DNA from: Lacticaseibacillus yichunensis
GTDB lineage: Bacteria; Bacillota; Bacilli; Lactobacillales; Lactobacillaceae
Direction: 5' to 3'
DNA length: 62,803 bases
Assembly (NCBI RefSeq): GCF_003946405.1
Contig: NZ_RHOG01000012.1
Coordinates: 1 to 62,803 of the forward strand
This document shows, piece after piece, positions 1-8,631 of this stretch (within the stretch, counting starts at the first letter, position 1; each line of letters opens with the position of its first letter). A model generated the notes under the pieces. It was not told where the DNA came from and made no database searches. It saw only the letters and a program-made list of their open reading frames with translations. The translations under genes were made by a program, and so were the position numbers.

Positions 1-78
1 CGAACACAGAAGTTAAGCTTCTCTACGCCGAGAGTAGTTGGTGGGTAACTGCCTGCGAGGGTAGGAAGCCGCCGCGCA
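1..78 (+). rRNA. rrf: 5S ribosomal RNA, 3' part
   Basis: The window opens inside a 5S rRNA gene. The stretch CGAACACAGAAGTTAAGC is the highly conserved loop B/helix III region of bacterial 5S rRNA, and the rest folds as the usual distal arm ending in GGTAGGAAGCCGCC. About the first third of the gene lies outside the window. It is presumably the end of an rrn operon, since a terminator follows at once. The exact 3' end is uncertain by a few bases. Confidence 0.93.
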
Positions 79-83
79 AATGG

Positions 84-109
84 AAGACCGAGTGATCGGT
101 CTTTTTTTA
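84..109 (+). terminator. Terminator of the rRNA operon
   Basis: AAGACCGA and TCGGTCTT form an 8-bp stem with a short loop, followed by a run of T. It lies directly behind the 5S gene and ends the rrn transcript. Confidence 0.85.
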
Positions 110-395
110 TGCCGTTGAACTGAATTTTCAGCAGAATCCTCGGTTCAAAGTTAGGCTGGTCAGCGGTCGGGCAAGTCGAGTCGATCTCCGTGAGGCTATA
201 TGAGACGCCGGCGTGTCGCGGACACATGGGTGACGTGCCGATGGGTCAATGAGAAGCTACCGAAAATTGGTGGCGAGATGATGAAAATGTCGCGCTAGGC
301 CGCGCCAAATGGGCCGCAATCTGCTAAAATCATGGCAATGGTCACAACAAATTCTGGCGCTTAATAGTGAACGGACCATCTAGGAGGAACGCATC
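110..395 (+). other. Noncoding spacer before trx gene, with probable promoter
   Basis: No gene was found here. An extended -10 box, TGCTAAAAT at 322-330, without a good -35 box, is the likely promoter of the thioredoxin/exporter genes. The gene start is marked by TAGGAGGAACGC just before 396. Nothing else is recognised. Confidence 0.4.
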
Positions 396-731
396 ATGCC
401 GCAAACGGTGAACACAAGAACATGGCAGTTGACCGCGACTCAGCACAAGCGAGTCGTCTTAGATCTGTGGGCGCCTTGGTGTGGCCCATGCCGGATGATC
501 GCCCCGATGCTTGAGACGCTGGAAGACGAATTGCCAGTCACGGTGCTGCGGCTCAATATCGATGAGGACAAGACGGCCACAGATGCCTTTCATGTGCAGA
601 GCATTCCGACCCTGATCCTGTTCAAGGACGGCAAGGCATTTGAAAAAATCACTGGCGCCTACCCGAAGGCACAACTCGAGGCCCATTTGCGGCAGTCTTT
701 TCAGCTGGAGGAAACGCGCGATGACGACTGA
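396..731 (+). CDS. Thioredoxin-family protein
   Basis: This is a 111-residue cytoplasmic thioredoxin that reduces disulfides in client proteins. The active site WCGPC lies in WAPWCGPCRM near residue 28, and the cis-proline segment SIPT near residue 72 is intact. The length is normal for the family. The start ATG is preceded by AGGAGG. The 3' end overlaps the next gene by 11 bp, so it is probably co-transcribed with the threonine/serine exporter pair, an unusual partner. It is probably a secondary thioredoxin rather than the main trxA, but this cannot be decided from sequence alone. Confidence 0.9.
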   Translation: MPQTVNTRTWQLTATQHKRVVLDLWAPWCGPCRMIAPMLETLEDELPVTVLRLNIDEDKTATDAFHVQSIPTLILFKDGKAFEKITGAYPKAQLEAHLRQSFQLEETRDDD

Positions 732-1470
732 GGACCTGTTACTGGACACCTGCTTGTTGGCGGGACGAATCATGATCGAGGGCGGCTCCGAAATGTACCG
801 GGTCGATGATACCATGTCCCGCATCGCGAAAAACGCAGGGGAACGCTCGGCGATGGTGTTCACCACGCCGACTGGGATCTTCGCAGCTGTGTCAAGCTCG
901 CCGATGGTCCAGCTGTCGCCAGTCCTCAGACGCGGCATCGATATGGAAAAGGTGGCGCGAGTGAATAACCTGTCGCGCCAGTTTGCCGCACATGAGCTGA
1001 CCCTCCCAGAGTTGCGGGAAGAATTGATCAAAGTCGATCAACACACCCCGTATTTTCCATTCTGGCTCCAGGTGCTGGCAGCGGCGCTGTGCTCGACCAC
1101 ATTGATGGTGATCTTCGCGCAGGCCTATGACTGGTTCGATATGCCACTGGCGGCGCTGGCCGGGGCGGTGGGCTACTGGGTCTATGCCAGCGTGAGCCGC
1201 CTGACCAATGTGCGCTTCATCGCAGAGGCAATCGGGGCGCTGTGTGTTGGCCTCGTGTCATGGGCCGGGGTGCGGCTCGGCATCGGGCATAACCTCGACA
1301 ATGTGATCGTCGGGGCGGTCATGCCGCTGGTGCCTGGCGTGGCGATCACCAACTCGATTCGCGACATGTTGGCCGGCCATTTGATCTCCGGCATCGCGCG
1401 TGGGATGGAAGCCATTTTGTCCGCCTGCGCGATCGGTGTCGGCATTGCCGTGATCTTTAGATTCTTATGA
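721..1470 (+). CDS. Threonine/serine exporter, ThrE N-terminal-domain subunit
   Basis: The protein has 249 residues. The N-terminal cytoplasmic part, with EGGSEMYRVDDTM and a conserved TTPTG segment, matches the ThrE family, and four to five hydrophobic segments follow from about residue 115. In many Firmicutes ThrE is split in two, and the second half is encoded 13 bp downstream, so the two products probably form one exporter for threonine and serine in the membrane. The start ATG at 721 is chosen because GGAGGAAACGCGCG precedes it. It lies inside the end of the thioredoxin gene, which implies translational coupling. Confidence 0.85.
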   Translation: MTTEDLLLDTCLLAGRIMIEGGSEMYRVDDTMSRIAKNAGERSAMVFTTPTGIFAAVSSSPMVQLSPVLRRGIDMEKVARVNNLSRQFAAHELTLPELREELIKVDQHTPYFPFWLQVLAAALCSTTLMVIFAQAYDWFDMPLAALAGAVGYWVYASVSRLTNVRFIAEAIGALCVGLVSWAGVRLGIGHNLDNVIVGAVMPLVPGVAITNSIRDMLAGHLISGIARGMEAILSACAIGVGIAVIFRFL

Positions 1471-1483
1471 TGGAGGAAGCGCC

Positions 1484-1948
1484 ATGCCATATTGGGTGCA
1501 GCTACTCGTTCAGCTCAGCTTCAGTTACCTATCCACGGTGGCGTTTGCCATCATCATCAATGTGCCGCACCGTGCGCTGAACTTAGCCGGGTGGGCTGGC
1601 GCAACCGGCTGGATGGTCTATTGGCTCTTAATGGAGGTCCATGCGGGCCGCATGATGTCCAACCTGCTGGGTGCTTTTGCGATCGGGTTGGCCGGGATGA
1701 TCTTTGCGCGGGTGAAAAAACTGCCTGTGATTCTTTTCAACATTCCGGGCCTGGTCCCACTGGTGCCTGGCGCAACAGCGTATCAGGCGGTGCGGGCGCT
1801 GGTGCTAGGAAAATTCGATGACGCGATGCTGTTGACAGTGCGCGTGGCGATGGTCGCCGGTGCGATCGCGGTTGGTTATATGATGGCGCAGCTGCTGGCC
1901 GAACAGACTTACAAGGCACAGGCCAGACGCGCGTCGAAAAATGAGTGA
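1484..1948 (+). CDS. Threonine/serine exporter, ThrE_2 subunit
   Basis: This 154-residue, almost entirely hydrophobic protein has four to five membrane segments and the family sequence VPGATAYQAVRAL. It corresponds to the C-terminal half of full-length ThrE (ThrE_2, formerly DUF3815). It follows the N-terminal-domain gene by 13 bp and has a good ribosome binding site (GGAGGAAG). It should be the partner subunit in amino-acid export. No terminator is visible directly behind it; a new promoter for a short RNA begins at 1972. Confidence 0.85.
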   Translation: MPYWVQLLVQLSFSYLSTVAFAIIINVPHRALNLAGWAGATGWMVYWLLMEVHAGRMMSNLLGAFAIGLAGMIFARVKKLPVILFNIPGLVPLVPGATAYQAVRALVLGKFDDAMLLTVRVAMVAGAIAVGYMMAQLLAEQTYKAQARRASKNE

Positions 1949-1971
1949 CAGTTGGCAAAAATTCGCAGCGG

Positions 1972-2000
1972 TTGGCGGACCGGCTGGCTCGTGGTATACT
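1972..2000 (+). promoter_or_regulatory. Consensus-like sigma-A promoter of short RNA
   Basis: TTGGCG at 1972-1977 and TATACT at 1995-2000 are separated by exactly 17 bp. The predicted start of transcription is near 2007. Confidence 0.75.
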
Positions 2001-2006
2001 GAAGCC

Positions 2007-2170
2007 ATGCGATGAGTCGAGTAACCGGCAATGCCGGTGAAAGCACAGCTGGCTGTTTTACCGCCGGAATGCGGGGGTCAGTGGTCTGAGGTTGTGGAGC
2101 CAAGATGGCCTTATCTTGAAAAAGGTACTGTGAGCGAGCGCCGTGTCCTTCGGGATGCGGTGCTTTTTTT
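2007..2170 (+). ncRNA. Unassigned structured RNA or leader, about 164 nt
   Basis: A promoter (1972-2000) and an intrinsic terminator (2138-2170) delimit this transcript. It contains a hairpin ACCGG/CCGGT at 2024-2038. A second hairpin, CAAGAT/ATCTTG at 2101-2118, has a loop sequence CCTT that could pair with AAGG at 2122-2125 as a pseudoknot. The terminator stem uses several G-U pairs. The 5' part (GATGAGTCGAGTAACCGG) recalls the start of T-box stem I, and GGTACTGTGAGC at 2124-2135 is a poor match to the T-box sequence, but the required TGGTACC core is absent. It lies upstream of an LCP gene that has no obvious link to aminoacylation. It is either a degenerate T-box, a riboswitch of another kind, or a free small RNA. 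No codon-like ORF is present. Confidence 0.5.
2138..2170 (+). terminator. Intrinsic terminator of the short RNA
   Basis: GCGCCGTGTCC and GGGATGCGGTGC pair over 11 positions (some G-U) around a TTC loop, followed by seven T. Confidence 0.8.
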
Positions 2171-2298
2171 CTTACGCGCAGACGCCGCGCACATGTTAAT
2201 ATTTGCTTAATGTCACCGCTTGCACCCAACTTTCTGATATGATACAGATGCGTGTGTAATACAATTGGACTAATACAAGCCGGTTAGGGGAGACGAGC

Positions 2299-3399
2299 AT
2301 GGCTGACAAGCGACGAGGGGAAAAACACGATCATCAGCGCCATCTGATTGGCAAGCTGATTTTCACGGCTGTGCTGGCAGCCGCTTTTTTGGCGGCCGGC
2401 TATGCGGCGCGTTTGTGGACCCAGACAAAAACGGCGGTGGCCAAGACTTATGAAGTGGCCAAGACCAAGGAAGGCAAAACGGTCACCTATCATTCGGATA
2501 TTGATGGCACGAAGCCGCTGAGTATTTTATTGCTGGGCACGGACACCGGCGCGTTCGGGCGGACGGAAACAAACGGGCGTACGGATGCGATGATCTTGGT
2601 GACGATCGATCCGAAAGCTCAGCACACCACGATGACCTCGCTGCCGCGGGACATGCTCAGCGTGATGGCCGACTCGGGCGACATGACCGGCCAGTTCGCC
2701 AAGCTCAACGCGGCTTACGCGTATGGCGGCGCCAGTGCGTCCATTCAGACGGTCCATGATTATCTGAATGTCCCAATCAACAAATACGTGGTCGTCAACA
2801 TGTCCGGCCTCGCGAAGATCGTGGATGCTGTGGGCGGTATCGACATCGACGTCAAGTTCGGCTGGACAGACAAAGACGTGGGCAATCAGACCTTCGTCAA
2901 GGGCAAGCAGCACGTCAACGGCAAACGTGCCTTGGCCTATGCTCGGATGCGCCACGAGGATCCGGAAGGCGACAATGGCCGCGCCAAGCGCCAGCAGGAA
3001 GTCATCGAGGCGATCGTCAAAAAAGCCCTGTCCGCCAGCTCCCTCAGCAATTATGAAAATGTGATGGCCTCCTTGTCCGCCACAATGCGCACCGATTTAT
3101 CGTTCGACGATCTGCTCGCGATCGCAGCCAAATACCGGGCGGCCGCCAGCAACATCACCAAGGATGCAATCAAGGCCACCGGGGCTTGGGTCACGGATGG
3201 CTCGGGCATGCAATCCGCCTACCAGGTCGCGACGAATGCGGAATTGCAGCGGGTGTCGGATGCAATTCGCAAGGAGTTGGGCCTGGCGAGCACGCCGCTC
3301 ACCGGCAAAGTGATCGAGGAAAATAAGCTCAACGCGGCCAACGGGATGCCACTGGGGGACGGGGGTAATCCGATCTATACGTTGTACAACGTGCAGTAG
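2299..3399 (+). CDS. LytR-CpsA-Psr (LCP) family cell-envelope protein
   Basis: This 366-residue protein has a short cytoplasmic N-terminus, one membrane anchor at about residues 17-37, and an extracellular LCP domain. LCP enzymes transfer teichoic acids or other glycopolymers from lipid carriers to peptidoglycan. Family hallmarks are visible: ILLLGTD, the TSLPRDM segment, KLNAAYAYGG and the arginine-rich RMRHEDPEGDNGRAKRQ motif that binds the pyrophosphate. The start ATG follows GGGGAGACGAGC. It stands alone between the short RNA and a strong terminator. Confidence 0.9.
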   Translation: MADKRRGEKHDHQRHLIGKLIFTAVLAAAFLAAGYAARLWTQTKTAVAKTYEVAKTKEGKTVTYHSDIDGTKPLSILLLGTDTGAFGRTETNGRTDAMILVTIDPKAQHTTMTSLPRDMLSVMADSGDMTGQFAKLNAAYAYGGASASIQTVHDYLNVPINKYVVVNMSGLAKIVDAVGGIDIDVKFGWTDKDVGNQTFVKGKQHVNGKRALAYARMRHEDPEGDNGRAKRQQEVIEAIVKKALSASSLSNYENVMASLSATMRTDLSFDDLLAIAAKYRAAASNITKDAIKATGAWVTDGSGMQSAYQVATNAELQRVSDAIRKELGLASTPLTGKVIEENKLNAANGMPLGDGGNPIYTLYNVQ

Positions 3400-3410
3400 T
3401 CGAGCGTGAC

Positions 3411-3467
3411 AAAAACGGGAACCGAATTCGCACACACAGCTGGTGTGCGGATCTGGTTCCCGTTTTT
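3411..3467. terminator. Bidirectional terminator between convergent genes
   Basis: AAAAACGGGAACC and GGTTCCCGTTTTT form a 13-bp stem with an inner CACAC.../GTGTG stem. The A/T flanks let it serve both the LCP gene and the convergent hydrolase gene. Confidence 0.85.
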
Positions 3468-3594
3468 GATTGGGCGAGTTGGGCGGACTGGCTCGTTAGC
3501 CGGGGCCGGCGAGCGGGTCGGTTGGCGAGCGCGCTGCCCCGCCAGGTCAGGCGCGGCGCCGCGGCCTGGCGCCGCGTCTCGTCTGCGTGTAGGG

Positions 3595-4434
3595 TCATTG
3601 CTGCCGGTCGCGGCCCGGGTTGCTGAGAATATTCTGTTTGATCATGTCGACGATCTGCTGGTTTTGCGGCAGTGCGCTGTGCTGGGCATCGGTGCCCGAA
3701 ACGGTGAGCTGCGTGAAGCTGTGCACCGCCCCGAAAAAGATATTGCGGCCGGCTTCCACACTGGCCAGTGGCACGATGCCATCACCGCTCGCATTTTCAA
3801 TGCCGGCCACCGAGATCACATCCAGCGACTTGGGCAACTTGGTGCGCGCCTTCATCATGTCCGTGTACATCTGGGTGGGATTGGCCAGGCTGCTTTCCTC
3901 GAGATTGAAGGGCGAGCCAAGCGTCATCAGTTTATTCATAGTCACGGTATCGTCATCTACATATTTTTCCAAAAATAAAGTGAGGACGAGGCCGCCGTTG
4001 CTGTGGCCGATCGCGGAAAACCGGTTGAAGTGGTAGCGGCCGGTCAGGTAGGTGAAGGCTGTCTTGAACCACTTCGCCTGGCGCTTGATGTTCGTGTAGC
4101 CATCGCTGTTGTTGGCAAAGGCGACGACGATATAGGGCTCGTTGTCCCCCGCGGCGACCTTGCCGGAAAGGGAGAGTTTGCCATTTTCGGCCACCGTTAC
4201 CTTGAGCAGGCTGTGGCCGCGCGCCTGCTGGTTCAGCAGGGTGACCAGCGTGTTGAAGCGCTCCTGATTGGCGGAGCTGCCCGGCACCAGAATCACCGGA
4301 TGCATGCGGGAATTATGCACCACTCGCGCCGACGAGACGTTTGTTTTCATCCACTGGACACTGCTGACGGTGAGTGCCCCGGCCACGAATAGGCCAAGCA
4401 CCAGCAGCAGCCATACGCGTAAGTGTTTTCTCAT
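3595..4434 (-). CDS. Membrane-anchored alpha/beta hydrolase (DUF915 type)
   Basis: The protein has 279 residues. An N-terminal hydrophobic segment (about residues 5-25) is a signal anchor, so the enzyme probably acts outside the membrane. The serine nucleophile lies in GHSNGG, the acid in DGIVP, and the histidine probably in AVHSFTQL, which fits the lactobacillar DUF915 hydrolase family. The substrate is unknown; esterase or lipase activity is likely. The start ATG at 4434 overlaps the stop of the upstream EIIC-like gene by 4 bp (ATGA), so the two are translationally coupled. Longer in-frame extensions upstream are inside the neighbouring gene and rejected. Confidence 0.82.
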   Translation of the reverse strand: MRKHLRVWLLLVLGLFVAGALTVSSVQWMKTNVSSARVVHNSRMHPVILVPGSSANQERFNTLVTLLNQQARGHSLLKVTVAENGKLSLSGKVAAGDNEPYIVVAFANNSDGYTNIKRQAKWFKTAFTYLTGRYHFNRFSAIGHSNGGLVLTLFLEKYVDDDTVTMNKLMTLGSPFNLEESSLANPTQMYTDMMKARTKLPKSLDVISVAGIENASGDGIVPLASVEAGRNIFFGAVHSFTQLTVSGTDAQHSALPQNQQIVDMIKQNILSNPGRDRQQ

Positions 4435-5636
4435 GAGGCGGCACCTTCCTTCAAAGCGATGCGCACGAACGGCAGGAAGATCAGCGTCGCCACCGCCAGC
4501 ATCACCACGGCAAAAATACCAGCGCGCCAATCGCCGTTCGTGCCCAGCAGCGCGATCAGCGGACCGGGCGTTGTCGGCGGGACCTCAAACACATTTGCGG
4601 CGAAAAGATGCAGCACCAGCGCACCAGCGGCTAGCAGCTGGACCACCAGTGGCGCGATGATTGCCGGAATCAGCAGGACCGGATCCAACAGCGCGGGTAG
4701 CGTCAGCAGCGCCGGCAGCGGCAGGTTGACCAGGCTGGGCAAAAAGGCGGCGGATGGCACCTTGCGCCGGGCGATCACCACCGCGCAAAGAAGTGCCAGG
4801 GTCATGCCGGCGCCGCCCATGTTGGCAAACGGCGCATATGTCGTCATCAGCGTCAGGAGGTGCGGCAGGTTCAACCCATGCGCGTGGCTCAGCGCGTAGT
4901 CCAGGTTCTCCGTGCTCCAGCCGCTACTGGAAAAACGGTTCAGCGTTGGCAACACACTCGGCAGGCCGCACCAGACCAGGAGGGTGTTCAACATAGGCAG
5001 CAAGAACAAAAAGACATGCGGGCCGGGCAGGTTGGCGACCGATGTGATCACACCGGAAGAGACGACCGCTAGCTGCCAATAATGGCGAGTCGCGCCGATC
5101 GTAATGGCAAGCACGGTGGCCCCCAACGCAAGGCAGGTGCGTGGCCGCACGCCGCGGGCCCAGTTGCGATCAAACAACCAGGCCACAAGCCCTGCAATCA
5201 CCAATGAAACGAGCAGGCGGTCGCTGCCAAAATCGGAAAAGGTCGGCGGCCGCATGGTGGACAGATCCATGGAACCCAGGACCACCACGGCGATCGCGGT
5301 CACCGGGGCAAAAATGTCGCGCCGCCGCTGGACCTCATAGGTGAAAAGCCCCACGATGGCCAGCGTAAGCAGTCCCCAGACCACCGGGGTCGCGGCCGCA
5401 AACGCATGGCCGATCGGGGCCCAGCCCGGCATGCGATGCGGCAGATCATAGACTGCCGCAAAAAAGCCGTTATGGGAAAAGACGCTGGCTGTGATGGCAC
5501 TGAGCACCCCGGCAAACAACAAAAAGGCGCGAAGACGGCGCAGCGTCACAACCAGCGCGGCTGGCCAAGAAAGCTGGCGCCACCACTGATGCAGGCGCGT
5601 GAGTGTGCGTTCGAGTCGCTGACCAATTTTCCCCAA
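4431..5636 (-). CDS. Orphan PTS EIIC-like membrane protein
   Basis: This 401-residue protein has about ten hydrophobic segments. Parts resemble the lactose/cellobiose EIIC family: a GPHVFLFLLPMLNTLL segment, an FANMGGAGMTLALL segment (the EIIC glycine-rich loop), NLPLPALLTLPALLDPVLLIP, and a C-terminal ALLGTNGDWRAG comparable to the EIIC GFLATGGDWRA ending. No EIIA or EIIB domain or gene is near, so classical PTS phosphotransfer is not shown. The start is TTG at 5636 because GGAGG lies 9 bp upstream; the ORF is open further up but without a ribosome binding site. It is coupled to a secreted hydrolase gene, suggesting a shared envelope role. Confidence 0.7.
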   Translation of the reverse strand: MGKIGQRLERTLTRLHQWWRQLSWPAALVVTLRRLRAFLLFAGVLSAITASVFSHNGFFAAVYDLPHRMPGWAPIGHAFAAATPVVWGLLTLAIVGLFTYEVQRRRDIFAPVTAIAVVVLGSMDLSTMRPPTFSDFGSDRLLVSLVIAGLVAWLFDRNWARGVRPRTCLALGATVLAITIGATRHYWQLAVVSSGVITSVANLPGPHVFLFLLPMLNTLLVWCGLPSVLPTLNRFSSSGWSTENLDYALSHAHGLNLPHLLTLMTTYAPFANMGGAGMTLALLCAVVIARRKVPSAAFLPSLVNLPLPALLTLPALLDPVLLIPAIIAPLVVQLLAAGALVLHLFAANVFEVPPTTPGPLIALLGTNGDWRAGIFAVVMLAVATLIFLPFVRIALKEGAAS

Positions 5637-5772
5637 GATGGACCACCTCCGTTCGTGCGTCGACTGGGCGCACTGAGTACTGTTATTATTGCGCGGCTGA
5701 CCATTAATATCAATGCAGGCGCGGCGTGGCAATGGTAATATTAGGGCAGAGACGAACAAAGGAGTGCAAAAA
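5637..5772. other. Divergent intergenic region before deo operon
   Basis: This 136-bp stretch separates the EIIC-like gene and deoC. A weak extended -10 box, TGGTAATAT at 5733-5741, could serve deoC. AT-rich imperfect inverted segments (TTAATATCAATGC and GGCAATGGTAATATTA, 5704-5743) overlap it and may be an operator for a DeoR-type repressor. This is inference only. Confidence 0.3.
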
Positions 5773-6438
5773 ATGACAAAGCCATTAGCAAAATACATCG
5801 ACCACACCCTGCTCAAGCCGGAAGCCACGCAGGATCAGATCGACCGGGTCTTGGATGAAGCCAAGCAGTATGATTTCGCATCCGTGTGCATCAATCCGTA
5901 CTGGGTCCCGCGCGCGGCGGCGGCTCTGGCTGGGACCGACGTGACGGTGTGCACCGTGATCGGCTTTCCGCTGGGGGCCAACACGACGACGATCAAGGTC
6001 GCCGAAGCCAAAGAGGCCATCGCAAATGGAGCCGGCGAGGTGGACATGGTCTTGAACATCGGCGAGCTCAAAGCCGGCCATGACGCGGCGGTGCAGGCGG
6101 ATATCGCGGCTGTCGCGGATGCGGCCCATGCCGGTCACGCGCTGCTGAAAGTGATCATCGAAGCCGCCCTGCTCACGGACGACGAGAAAGTCACCGCCTG
6201 CAAGCTGGCAGAAGCGGCCAACGCCGATTTCGTCAAGACTTCGACCGGTTTTGCAAACGGCGGCGCGACGGTCCATGATGTGGCGCTGATGAAGCAGACG
6301 GTCGGCGATCGCCTGCAAGTCAAGGCGGCAGGTGGCATTCACACCTATGCCGACGCCAAGGCGCTGATCGAAGCCGGGGCGGATCGCTTGGGCGCAAGTG
6401 CCGGCGTGGCCATCATGAAGGAAGCAGGCGAAGCGTAA
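5773..6438 (+). CDS. deoC: Deoxyribose-phosphate aldolase
   Basis: DeoC (221 residues) splits 2-deoxyribose 5-phosphate into glyceraldehyde 3-phosphate and acetaldehyde in deoxynucleoside catabolism. [11 protein letters not shown] at the N-terminus, the Schiff-base lysine in FVKTSTGF, and the second lysine in VKAAGGI are present. The start ATG follows AAAGGAGTGC. The stop codon overlaps the deoB start by one base, so the genes form one operon. Confidence 0.97.
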   Translation: MTKPLAKYIDHTLLKPEATQDQIDRVLDEAKQYDFASVCINPYWVPRAAAALAGTDVTVCTVIGFPLGANTTTIKVAEAKEAIANGAGEVDMVLNIGELKAGHDAAVQADIAAVADAAHAGHALLKVIIEAALLTDDEKVTACKLAEAANADFVKTSTGFANGGATVHDVALMKQTVGDRLQVKAAGGIHTYADAKALIEAGADRLGASAGVAIMKEAGEA

Positions 6439-7631
6439 TGGCAAAATTCAAACGCGTCATCGCGATCGTGACGGACTCCATCGGAATCGGTGAAGCGCCC
6501 GATGCGGCAAAATACAATGATGTTGGGGCCGACACGTTGGGCCACATCGGCGACTTTTTCAAGGGCGACTGGGCCTTGCCGAACTGGCAGCAGCTCGGAC
6601 TTGGCAATATTCGCCGCGATGCCCCGATTCAAGGCGTTGAACCGATTGCTGACCCGCTCGGTTATTTTGGCAAAATGTATGAGATCTCGGCTGGCAAGGA
6701 CAGCATGGATGGCCACTGGGAAATGATGGGCCTGCCGGTGACGGAACCGCTTGGCTTTTTCCCCAATGGCTTCCCGGCTGAGTTGATTCAAAAGATCGAG
6801 GCGTTCTCTGGGCGCAAGGTGATCGTGAACCTGCCGTATTCGGGCACCGAGGTCATCGCTAAATATGGGGAGCAGCAGCTCAAGACCGGCGACCTGATCG
6901 TCTACACATCGGGGGATTCGGTGCTGCAGATCGCGGCGAACACCGCCGTGATTCCGCTGGCGGAGTTGTATAAGATCTGCGAATATGCGCGCAGCATCAC
7001 CACCGATCAGCCGTATCGCATCGGGCGGGTGATCGCGCGGCCGTATGTCGGCGACAGCGCAGACACGTTTACCCGCACGTCGGATCGCCATGACTATGCG
7101 CTGATGCCAAACGCGCCGACGGATCTCGACCGCCTGCAAGCGGCCGGCGTGCCAACGTATGGCGTGGGCAAGATCAACGACATCTTTTCTGGCCAGGGCC
7201 TGGATGATGGCGTGCACACCATTTCAAATGATGATGGTATGACACAGACCATCAAGGCGGTCACGGATGGCCGGACTGGCTTTATTTTCACCAACCTCGT
7301 GGACTTCGATGCGATGTATGGCCACCGCCGCAACGCGCAAGGGGATGGCGACGCGCTGATGGCGTTTGACGCGCGGCTTGGCGAATTGCTGGCTGAGATG
7401 GAAGACGACGACCTGCTGATGATCACGTCCGACCACGGCAACGATCCGACCTTCCGTGGCACGGACCACACGCGGGAATTTGTGCCGTTGGTTGTCTATT
7501 CGCCAGGCCTGCCGGGTAACGGTGACTTGGGCGTCCGCCCGCCTTTTGCTGACATGGGGGCCACCATCTTGGACAACTTCGGGGTGGCCAATGACGGCAG
7601 CGGCCAGTCATTTTTGAGCGAGTTAAATTAG
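6438..7631 (+). CDS. deoB: Phosphopentomutase
   Basis: DeoB (397 residues) converts (deoxy)ribose 1-phosphate to the 5-phosphate, the link between nucleoside phosphorylase and DeoC. The alkaline-phosphatase-superfamily metal sites are visible in [13 protein letters not shown] at the N-terminus, in MDGHWEMMG, and in ITSDHGNDP near the C-terminus. The length is typical of the family. It overlaps deoC by one base. Confidence 0.97.
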   Translation: MAKFKRVIAIVTDSIGIGEAPDAAKYNDVGADTLGHIGDFFKGDWALPNWQQLGLGNIRRDAPIQGVEPIADPLGYFGKMYEISAGKDSMDGHWEMMGLPVTEPLGFFPNGFPAELIQKIEAFSGRKVIVNLPYSGTEVIAKYGEQQLKTGDLIVYTSGDSVLQIAANTAVIPLAELYKICEYARSITTDQPYRIGRVIARPYVGDSADTFTRTSDRHDYALMPNAPTDLDRLQAAGVPTYGVGKINDIFSGQGLDDGVHTISNDDGMTQTIKAVTDGRTGFIFTNLVDFDAMYGHRRNAQGDGDALMAFDARLGELLAEMEDDDLLMITSDHGNDPTFRGTDHTREFVPLVVYSPGLPGNGDLGVRPPFADMGATILDNFGVANDGSGQSFLSELN

Positions 7632-7714
7632 CTTTATATAGGAAGAAATAAACTGTAAAGTGAGTTGACCAACTGCGGCATCCCATGCGGCAGTAAGGCT
7701 GAAAGGAGCTCGTG

Positions 7715-8422
7715 ATGAGTACACATATCGAAGCCAAACAGGGCGAGATCGCGGATGTCGTCTTGCTGCCAGGCGATCCACTCCGCGCCAAATACATTGC
7801 GGAGACCTATCTGGATGATCCGGTGCGCTATAACACGGTGCGCAACGCGTTTGGCTATACCGGCACCTATCAGGGCCGACGTATTTCCGTCCAGGCGACG
7901 GGGATGGGGATTCCGTCCATTAGTATTTATATCACGGAGTTAATGGTCGATTATGGCGTGAAAACACTGATTCGCGTGGGTACGGCAGGTGGTCTCGGCC
8001 CCGATGTGCATGTGCGCGATGTCGTGCTGGCCCAGGGCGCGACCACCGATTCCTCGATCATCCTCAATACCTTTGGCGCGGGCTTGTATTTTGCCCCACT
8101 GGCCGATTTTGGCCTGCTTCACCGGGCGTACCAATGCGCCCAGCAAAAACAGATCCGCGTGCAGGTGGGTAATGTGCTCGGGGAGGATCGGTTCTACAAC
8201 GACGAAATGGATCGGCAAAAGTTGATCGATTACGGCGTATTAGCCACCGAGATGGAAACGCCGGCACTTTATTTACTCGCTGCAAAATATCACCGGCGGG
8301 CGCTGGCAATCTTGACCGTGTCAAATCACCTGATCACAGGTGAGGAGACCACGGCAGAGGAGCGCCAGACGAGTTTTGATGACATGATCGTGCTTTCGTT
8401 AACCGTTGCACAAGGTCTGTAA
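7715..8422 (+). CDS. deoD: Purine-nucleoside phosphorylase, DeoD type
   Basis: DeoD (235 residues) cleaves purine (deoxy)nucleosides with phosphate to base and pentose 1-phosphate, feeding DeoB and DeoC. The N-terminal [14 protein letters not shown], the phosphate-binding RVGTAGGL and the substrate loop [11 protein letters not shown] are clear. The ATG at 7715 is preferred over GTG at 7712 because AAAGGAG is then correctly spaced. The 83-bp gap after deoB holds a hairpin (CTGCGGCAT/ATGCGGCAG, 7673-7693) just ahead of the ribosome binding site, which may modulate deoD expression. Confidence 0.96.
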   Translation: MSTHIEAKQGEIADVVLLPGDPLRAKYIAETYLDDPVRYNTVRNAFGYTGTYQGRRISVQATGMGIPSISIYITELMVDYGVKTLIRVGTAGGLGPDVHVRDVVLAQGATTDSSIILNTFGAGLYFAPLADFGLLHRAYQCAQQKQIRVQVGNVLGEDRFYNDEMDRQKLIDYGVLATEMETPALYLLAAKYHRRALAILTVSNHLITGEETTAEERQTSFDDMIVLSLTVAQGL

Positions 8423-8439
8423 CACAATTGAAAAATTTC

Positions 8440-8481
8440 ACCGGTCAGCGGGAGAAAATGCCCGCATGACCGGTTTTTTTT
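8440..8481 (+). terminator. Terminator of the deo operon
   Basis: ACCGGTCA-GCGGG and CCCGC-ATGACCGGT form a long stem followed by eight T. Confidence 0.9.
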
Positions 8482-8631
8482 GTAACAAATGCGGCGCTTT
8501 CATCATGAACGAACAGGCATTCGGGTGCAAAGAATATTTGAACGTGTTAATGTGGTCACAGTTGCTTAAGAATCTTTAAAAATAAATGCGTTTATCTGAC
8601 GCGATAAGTAGTTTGAATGGAGGATCGTTGC

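Noticed and set aside
2007-2170. Firm T-box assignment for the short RNA
   Set aside because: Only the 5' start and a degenerate GGTACTGTGAGC resemble a T-box. The invariant TGGTACC core is missing and the downstream gene is not amino-acid related.
4431-5828. Start of the EIIC-like gene at 5828
   Set aside because: The extra 64 codons run through the deoC promoter region without a ribosome binding site; TTG at 5636 has GGAGG upstream.
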